Source: Actinobacteria bacterium UBA4426
GTDB taxonomy: Bacteria > Actinomycetota > Actinomycetes > S36-B12
NCBI GenBank assembly: GCA_002390705.1
Contig: DGQA01000002.1
Location: 85,791-149,790, forward strand
DNA length: 64,000 nt
Direction of reading: 5' to 3'
Below are positions 59,277 through 64,000 of the stretch, piece after piece. Both the position numbers and the translations under genes were made by a program. Under the pieces are notes generated by a model. It did no database searches, was not told the origin of the DNA, and worked only from the letters and a program-made list of their open reading frames with translations. Position 1 is the stretch's first letter. Each line of letters starts with the position of its first letter.

Positions 59277-59646
59277 GACGCTATCATCTACGGAAAGGTG
59301 TGCGGCCGCTCGCGCGGTATCTGAACCGCGACAGGTGCAACAACATTGGCTTTAGATTCATTGAGATCGATACACAAAATTTGTGCGCCCCAAAGGATTC
59401 GAACCCACACCAACTGATCGTTAATAGCCTAAGAAGTTATTTGCACTTCTTTCTCCTTATGTTACTTAACAATATGAGGGGGATTGACATGCTGGCCAGA
59501 GTGCCTAGACCTCCATTGACGGTTCTTCACTCCCCAAGGCCGATTGTGACTCATCGGTCCAGCTTCACTAATTTTGACAATACCTGCTAGCAACTTAGAC
59601 TAGGCTCTAAATGTGAATGTTCAATTTCTAGTGCAAGGAGTCTGGA
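59277..59646. other. 370-nt intergenic region with tRNA remnant
   Basis: No protein gene is supported. A 3' tRNA-like fragment lies at 59383-59428 on the minus strand, followed on the plus strand by a hairpin AAGAAGT/ACTTCTT (59430-59450) with a pyrimidine-rich tail. AAGGAG at 59636 belongs to the next gene. Confidence 0.5.
59383..59428 (-). pseudogene. 3' tRNA-like fragment (possible attachment-site remnant)
   Basis: Read on the minus strand the sequence includes a T-arm with GGTTCGAATCC and an acceptor-like end GGGGCGCACAA. Upstream CTATTAACGATCAGTTGG looks like the anticodon-arm end of a tRNA such as tRNA-Lys. The T-stem pairs poorly (GTGGG against CCTTT) and no D-arm or 5' acceptor strand follows, so it is not a functional tRNA. 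Phage or island integration commonly leaves such 3' pieces. Confidence 0.5.
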
Positions 59647-60036
59647 ATGGAAGATAGGCAACTACTCGGATGGATGAATCATCGGATTTACCCCACGTTC
59701 GCCATGTTCATCGCATACTTCATGATTTTTGCGCCAATTTTTGCGTTCGTCTCCGTGTCAAAATGGTGGAGTGACAATCCGGGAATCGATCAAATTATTT
59801 CGATCGGCCTTCTGATTGTTCTTATTGCCGTCACACTTTTAACTCTGCTTATGGCCTGGGGAATGGTATTTGATATCAAGGCGTTGGTGTCATCCATGTC
59901 AGCGGAGTTGGCGTCCACGGACTTTGGCAAAACATTCAAAGGGTTCGTTGCTTTTGGTGTGGTCTTCACCATTCTGATCTTGGGTACGGCAGCCGGGTTG
60001 GGGCTTCTGGTTTTCAGCGCTGCTTTCCGCAGCTAA
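59647..60036 (+). CDS. Small membrane protein of unknown function
   Basis: A 129-residue protein with three hydrophobic helices (about residues 16-37, 50-72 and 98-124) and a short N-terminal tail. AAGGAG 6-11 nt before the ATG strongly supports translation. The cytoplasmic or exoplasmic loop (VSSMSAELASTDFGKTFKG) has no known motif. No family is recognised and there is no operon partner. Confidence 0.75.
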   Translation: MEDRQLLGWMNHRIYPTFAMFIAYFMIFAPIFAFVSVSKWWSDNPGIDQIISIGLLIVLIAVTLLTLLMAWGMVFDIKALVSSMSAELASTDFGKTFKGFVAFGVVFTILILGTAAGLGLLVFSAAFRS

Positions 60037-60185
60037 GACCTCTCGCAGGGGTGTCAAAAAGCCGCGGTTCACGATGACGAGGCCACCAGACTCGGTCAAT
60101 TGCGGCGGCCTCTTGCGTAATCCGACAAACACAATATGCGATTTCGCGATCATGCACGTGCTTGATTTCGCGGCGCGTTTCGCGC

Positions 60186-60235
60186 GGGAGAGGTTCACGC
60201 CTGGCTTGATCACGTAACCATGAACCTTCTTCGGC
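60186..60235 (-). pseudogene. Decayed second copy of the pentapeptide-protein start
   Basis: On the minus strand the codons read KKVHGYVIKPGVNLSRA, closely matching KKVKGYVIESGADLSGA at the start of the pentapeptide protein. At DNA level 60209-60235 and 60671-60697 share about 22 of 27 bases. The reading frame beyond this point has no pentapeptide repeats. Confidence 0.6.
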
Positions 60236-60293
60236 TATAAAATCTTTTTAAGGAACGCACTCTTCAGTTGCTCCTGGCCTGTTGGTGGGGCTC

Positions 60294-60716
60294 CTATGTT
60301 GCGGGGCTCTTAATGCTTCCGTCGGGCATCCTGGTGTTGTTAAACACGGCGTCATCTAGGTTCGCGCCGATCAGGTTCGCGCCCATCAGGTTCGCGCCGG
60401 ACAGGTCCGCACGAGACAGATTCGCGTCGCTCAGGTCCGCACGAGACAGGTTCGCATTGGTCAGGAACGCGCCCACTAGGCTCGCGCCGGACAGGTCTGC
60501 GCTGGACAGTTTCGTGCCTAACATGTCCGCACGGGACAGGTCCGCGCCGAACAGTTTCGCGCCCCACATATCTGCACGGGTCAGGTCCGCGCCCCTCAGA
60601 TTCGCGCGGGCCAGGTCCGCTTCGGTCAGGTCCGCGCCAGAAAGGTCCGCGCCAGAAAGGTCCGCGCCCGACTCGATCACGTAACCCTTGACCTTCTTAG
60701 AGGACCCATCCATCAA
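60294..60716 (-). CDS. Pentapeptide-repeat protein
   Basis: A 140-residue protein in which residues 18-120 consist of tandem A(D/N)Lxx pentapeptides (ADLSG, ADLTE, ADLAR, ANLRG and so on, about 20 units), forming a right-handed quadrilateral beta-helix. Some members mimic DNA and protect gyrase; others have unknown roles. A short N-terminal stretch (SSKKVKGYVIES) precedes the helix. The repeats also show as low-complexity DNA (ggtccgcgc units). It lies in a region with decayed sequences and may be recently acquired. Confidence 0.82.
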   Translation of the reverse strand: MMDGSSKKVKGYVIESGADLSGADLSGADLTEADLARANLRGADLTRADMWGAKLFGADLSRADMLGTKLSSADLSGASLVGAFLTNANLSRADLSDANLSRADLSGANLMGANLIGANLDDAVFNNTRMPDGSIKSPAT

Positions 60717-60874
60717 CTACTCCTTATCTCACGCTAACTATCCCACACTCGATCGCATCTCAACCAGTAACTATAGGAACTGTCCACCGGAGTTCGTCCT
60801 ACCGGGGACAGCGGGCGTTCGTATTTACTTCGGATAGTTCTTTTGTTGCCGCTAGTTAAACCCCTCGGTTTCAC

Positions 60875-61257
60875 TCAACTTGTGTGATGGCTAGCTGCGA
60901 GGCGGTACACCGGAGTGTCCAAGCCTTCGAACCGAGCCTTCAACTGCAATGCGAGAAACAGCGAGTAATAGCGTGACTGATGCAAGTTACCTCCGTGGAA
61001 CCACAAAGCGGATTGCTGGGTTGGTTTCCACATATTGCGCTCCTCCCCCTCCCAGGGTCCCGGATCCATCGGAGTGTCCGAGCCCAAGCCCCACACCTTG
61101 CCCACCTGGTCGGCAACTTCCTGACTAATCAGATCAGCCGCCCAGCCGTTCATTGATCCGTAACCCGTTGCGTACACGACAACGTCAGCGGGAACCTCGG
61201 TGCCGTCGTCCATGACAACGGCGTTCTGGGTCAGCTCACGAACCTGTGACCTCTTCC
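60875..61257 (-). pseudogene. Truncated flavin-containing monooxygenase (C-terminal part)
   Basis: The frame matches only the last 125 or so residues of FMO-type monooxygenases: YATGYGSMNGWAADLI, DPGPWEGEERNMWKPTQQ, WFHGGNLHQSRYYSLFLALQ and a C-terminal TPVYRL. The FAD and NADPH folds and the FMO signature are missing; the open frame upstream of 61257 reads as unrelated sequence. It is therefore a fragment, probably left by a deletion when neighbouring DNA was inserted. Confidence 0.75.
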
Positions 61258-61407
61258 ATGTCAAGGACGGGCTAGAGGCGCGCTTCGTAATAAGGGTGGG
61301 GGGTAATCCAGACTCGGTCGGGATGCATTCGGAAACACGATCCCTTAGAGTACGAAACGACCACCGGAGCGTCGGCCGACAAATTGCTGACATAAGGGAG
61401 AGATGAC

Positions 61408-62403
61408 ATGACGAACGACGCGAATCTAGGAATTCCTGCGGGATGGATTGGTGGTTTTGCCGGGTCGGACGAGAGATTCGCTTATCCGACACGCGATTTG
61501 GGTTCGCTGGACATGTTGAAGAACATGGACAACATAGCCTTACTTCAGCGTCAACAGGCCATCCTCTGGCCGGAGTTTAGCTGGCAGACGCAGCCCGACG
61601 CCGGCGACCCGAAGCGGTGCTTTCAAATGTTCGCACCAGACATCTCACGTATTGGCTACACCGAGCAAGGGCGCGTGTACGCGATCATCTGCCCGCAACA
61701 GGGAATCGGGTCACCTTCACTCGGCACTATCAACGTGGAAATCACGGTGACCGGCCAGCGCGGCTGGGTCGATGAGGACACACGAGCGCTGGCCTGCGAC
61801 ATGTCAGTGGAGGTAAGAATCTGGTTTGGGCACGGCCACCACGAAAACACCGTGATCAAGTTGCTTTGGAAGATGATCGATGATTTGGGCCACGACTTCC
61901 CGATCAGCAAAGACAAAGCAATCGTGGTCAGCACCCACAAGCCAGGATACCCTGACCAACCGATCTTCCAACTGTCGAAAGGTGAGAATCCCCGCTTCGA
62001 TGCGCCCGAATTCGCCCGCCATCCCGACGAGGCGTGGTCGGTCGGGCACCTTGAGGCCGAGGTCGGTGCCATCAAGCAATCGGGCAGCCCCGTGGTCCAA
62101 GAATTCAGTCGATTACTGATGGAGGTCTTGAACATGAACAGTGGCAACATGTTGAAGGAGGGTAACGTTTTGACGTGGAACGTGTGGGTAAACCATCCAG
62201 AGTTCGTTGACCAAAAAGAGTGGCAGGAGCATGCCGAGAAGTGGCGCAAGTCGATCGACGTCAATCACAACAGCCCTGAACGTTGGGTTTCGCCCCCTCG
62301 CTTTCACGATGGGAGCTTGATCCCTGTGCCCAAGAATTTCGTAGCTCTCGAACTCGCCAAGATCCACGAATTCAAAAAAAATATTAAAAGAATGCACGCA
62401 TGA
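61408..62403 (+). CDS. Orphan protein of unknown function
   Basis: A 331-residue soluble protein with GGGAGA 11-6 nt before the ATG. I recognise no domain. It has an even mixed alpha/beta look, tryptophan-rich segments (GWIGGF, ILWPEFSW, GNVLTWNVWVNH) and a C-terminal basic helix (HEFKKNIKRMHA). The neighbourhood of a truncated monooxygenase and a truncated nuclease-like gene suggests a mobile or defence-related region, but nothing in the protein itself proves that. The next frame continues in register after the TGA stop. Confidence 0.65.
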   Translation: MTNDANLGIPAGWIGGFAGSDERFAYPTRDLGSLDMLKNMDNIALLQRQQAILWPEFSWQTQPDAGDPKRCFQMFAPDISRIGYTEQGRVYAIICPQQGIGSPSLGTINVEITVTGQRGWVDEDTRALACDMSVEVRIWFGHGHHENTVIKLLWKMIDDLGHDFPISKDKAIVVSTHKPGYPDQPIFQLSKGENPRFDAPEFARHPDEAWSVGHLEAEVGAIKQSGSPVVQEFSRLLMEVLNMNSGNMLKEGNVLTWNVWVNHPEFVDQKEWQEHAEKWRKSIDVNHNSPERWVSPPRFHDGSLIPVPKNFVALELAKIHEFKKNIKRMHA

Positions 62404-62469
62404 ACGGGGACGGCTTGCGCTGAGCTTTCCACTCGTACTGGACGAAGCGTCTCACCGGATGGCCATCTT

Positions 62470-62778
62470 GTGGGATCCTTGGGCGAGATTCATGCCAAAA
62501 ATGTTCTTGGGCTCACTCTGGAGAGGGCTTCAAACGCAGGTTATGACGCTGTCGATGATCAAGGACGGAAAGTGGAAATCAAGACCACAACGCGATCCTC
62601 AATTTCCCTGTCAGCCTCAGGAACAAAAGCGGAGCGGCTGATCGTGGTGAAACTTGATGCCTTGACAGGTGCAGCAAAAATTATCTATGACGGTGATGCA
62701 TCGCATGTGTGGGATCTGGCGGGTAAGCCTCAAAAGAATGGCCAGAAGAGCTTGGCACTGAGCAAGCTGCCTAGTTGA
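62470..62778 (+). CDS. Small PD-(D/E)XK-like (DUF6998-type) protein, probably 5'-truncated
   Basis: A 102-residue frame from the GTG at 62470. The core GSLGEIHAKNVLGLTLERAS...AVDDQGRKVEIKTT has the D-x(n)-ExK arrangement of a restriction-like nuclease fold (D near 31, EIK at about 36-38). Relatives, as I recall, have TPDGHLVGS directly before GSLGE; here SPDGHLVGS is encoded by the codons just upstream (62452-62478), in frame with, and after the stop of, the 331-residue gene. The start is therefore uncertain and the original N-terminus seems lost. Confidence 0.55.
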   Translation: MGSLGEIHAKNVLGLTLERASNAGYDAVDDQGRKVEIKTTTRSSISLSASGTKAERLIVVKLDALTGAAKIIYDGDASHVWDLAGKPQKNGQKSLALSKLPS

Positions 62779-62916
62779 TCCACCATTAGTGCAGACAAAG
62801 CTGGCTGCTGCCTCTGTTGAAGAGACGGCATCGCGCTGTGTCGGTCAGACTTGACGGTTCGCTATCCGAGGCACAACTTACCTTGCAAGTCATCAGGAAC
62901 CTGAAAGGCTTGGGCT

Positions 62917-63570
62917 GTGTTTGAACTCCCGCTCCCACTTCTTGTCATGACCATGGTAGGCATTGTGGGCTTCGCGGCTTCCGGAGCCATCGCAGCTGCG
63001 CGAGCCGGCATGGACTGGTTAGGAGTCTTCACATTGGCCGCCGCTACAGCTATTGGTGGCGGAACCATGCGCGACTTACTCATGAGCACAACCCCCGGTT
63101 GGTTGATTGATTTTTGGCCTACCGTGATTTTGATCGCGATCACCGTTGTTGTGGTGTGGATTGCCGTGCGGGTATTTCCATGGCAACGACACCGAGCCTG
63201 GATGGGACGCATTTTTGTCTTCACCGACGCAATAGGCCTTGCCTCATTTACGATCGTGGGAACAGAAATTGCTCGTGATGCAGGTTTTTCTGTTGGACCC
63301 GCTGTCGTCTTGGGCGTAATTAGCGGGGTCGGTGGCGGAATAATTAGAGATGTGCTCGCTGGGAAACGAATCTCCGTTTTTGACGGCGAAGTTTACGCTC
63401 TCGCTGCGGTGGCCGGCTCCGTAGCATTTCTGCTCACCCAAAGTTTTAGCGAATGGGTCCCGTTCTTGGTCGGAGTGGCCGTTGTTCTGATTATTCGATT
63501 GGGTGCAGTTCTCACTGGGTGGCAGGTTCCCACGCTTGCAACACCGACACCGGATACACCGAAAACCTGA
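62917..63570 (+). CDS. UPF0126/TRIC-like membrane protein
   Basis: A 217-residue protein of the YicG/YadS family with about seven transmembrane helices in two UPF0126 repeats. Each repeat carries the motif GGGxxRD: GGGTMRDLLM (about residue 47) and GGGIIRDVLAGKR (about 135). Structures of relatives are trimeric with a fold like eukaryotic TRIC cation channels, and YicG has been implicated in glycine uptake. Start GTG. It is the last clear gene in the window. Confidence 0.88.
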   Translation: MFELPLPLLVMTMVGIVGFAASGAIAAARAGMDWLGVFTLAAATAIGGGTMRDLLMSTTPGWLIDFWPTVILIAITVVVVWIAVRVFPWQRHRAWMGRIFVFTDAIGLASFTIVGTEIARDAGFSVGPAVVLGVISGVGGGIIRDVLAGKRISVFDGEVYALAAVAGSVAFLLTQSFSEWVPFLVGVAVVLIIRLGAVLTGWQVPTLATPTPDTPKT

Positions 63571-64000
63571 ACTATCCACGATCGTTGCGCGTCAAGTTTA
63601 TGAGTTAGATGGCGACCTGCGTCCTATCTGCCTTGCCAACAAAGGGGAGTCCGATCGAGCCCCCAAGCGTCTGTTTGCTCGTGGGTAGAATGGCTCCTTT
63701 GAGTTCCTCATCATCAAGGTCGACGTCACTTGGGGTCGGCGACTTTTTTTGGCGTGTAACGCAGGAGTCGGTCACGACCGCGGGGTCCTTGACACGGTCT
63801 ATGCGGCTTGATGTGACTCGGATTCAATTAAAGAGAAAGAGGCTCACGCCGAGCGGCTCGCCGCTGAGAAGCAGGCTCGTACCGAACAGCTGCACACAAG
63901 ATTGTGCTAATGACGATGGGTAACGAACCAAGATTGTGCCATGAAAACACCGGCACCATCTTCATGACAATGGACACTGAGTAATCACAATCCACGCATG
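63571..64000. other. Terminal 430 nt without a convincing gene
   Basis: Open frames exist on both strands. The minus strand encodes an acidic stretch (DVDLDDEELKGAILPTSKQT) ending at a TAA near 63609, and the plus strand has a short coiled-coil-like stretch (KEKEAHAERLAAEKQAR) ending at 63909, neither with a good start. Both may be remnants of genes. Confidence 0.4.

Noticed and set aside
59383..59428. Complete tRNA gene
   Set aside because: The T-loop and 3' acceptor end are present, but there is no matching 5' acceptor strand or D-arm upstream and the T-stem is mispaired.
60355..60675. CRISPR-like or tandem DNA repeat array
   Set aside because: The ggtccgcgc-type repetition is explained by the coding sequence of the pentapeptide-repeat protein; there are no constant spacers.

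Overview
The window is about 50% GC and reads as a chromosome segment of a member of the Actinomycetota. The markers are a mycothiol synthase (MshD) beside a GlnR regulator (the same pair as in mycobacteria), polyphosphate kinase followed by a CYTH/CHAD protein and a MutT1-type Nudix/histidine-phosphatase protein, a divergent glgC/glgA pair with TAnnnT -10 boxes 6 nt before the start codons (leaderless style), and an Rv0474/MldsR-like regulator. The modest GC content would fit a planktonic (freshwater or marine) actinobacterium, but that is inference.

Layout. 0-10 kb: a sulfurtransferase cut by the window edge, a 3-hydroxyacyl-CoA dehydrogenase and an SDR; a small regulator plus an MLDS-like small protein; asparaginase, D-aminoacyl-tRNA deacylase, YgfZ, Fur, a nitrobindin-like protein, an alpha/beta hydrolase, GlnR and MshD. 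10-19 kb: a phosphate/polyphosphate block (ppk, CYTH-CHAD, mutT1, a Pho-box-like repeat, pstSCAB, a lipoprotein). 19-28.5 kb: a secreted trypsin-like protease, a tiny protein with serine at every third residue, glycogen synthesis genes, a DMT transporter, a ferredoxin-reductase-like flavoprotein, a PLP decarboxylase and a 505-residue protein of unknown function. 28.6-37 kb: molybdenum cofactor genes (mobA, a small partner, moeA), a secreted HNH nuclease, glpD, and a secreted peptidase/esterase fused to an ABC ATPase with its permease. 37-39.7 kb: enoyl-CoA hydratase and acyl-CoA ligase.

39.7-57.3 kb is the most interesting part. It is a 17.5-kb catabolic island for an aromatic compound, bounded by two identical 49-bp direct repeats. 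Two divergent operons encode a split PEP-synthase-like phosphotransferase (ATP-grasp half and phosphohistidine half, as in phenylphosphate synthase), a histidine phosphatase, two HAD hydrolases, a Rieske oxygenase with its own Rieske ferredoxin, two extradiol dioxygenases, and a complete lower meta pathway in dmpEFGHI order plus an aldehyde dehydrogenase, under an IclR regulator. I infer a pathway in which a phenolic substrate is phosphorylated, oxygenated by the Rieske enzyme, dephosphorylated to a catechol and cleaved. This order is a hypothesis.

57.3-64 kb looks like a zone of turnover: diacylglycerol kinase and PlsC, a 3' tRNA-like remnant, a small membrane protein, a pentapeptide-repeat protein with a decayed second start, a truncated flavin monooxygenase, an orphan 331-residue gene, a truncated PD-(D/E)XK-like gene and a UPF0126 membrane protein, ending in sequence with no convincing gene.
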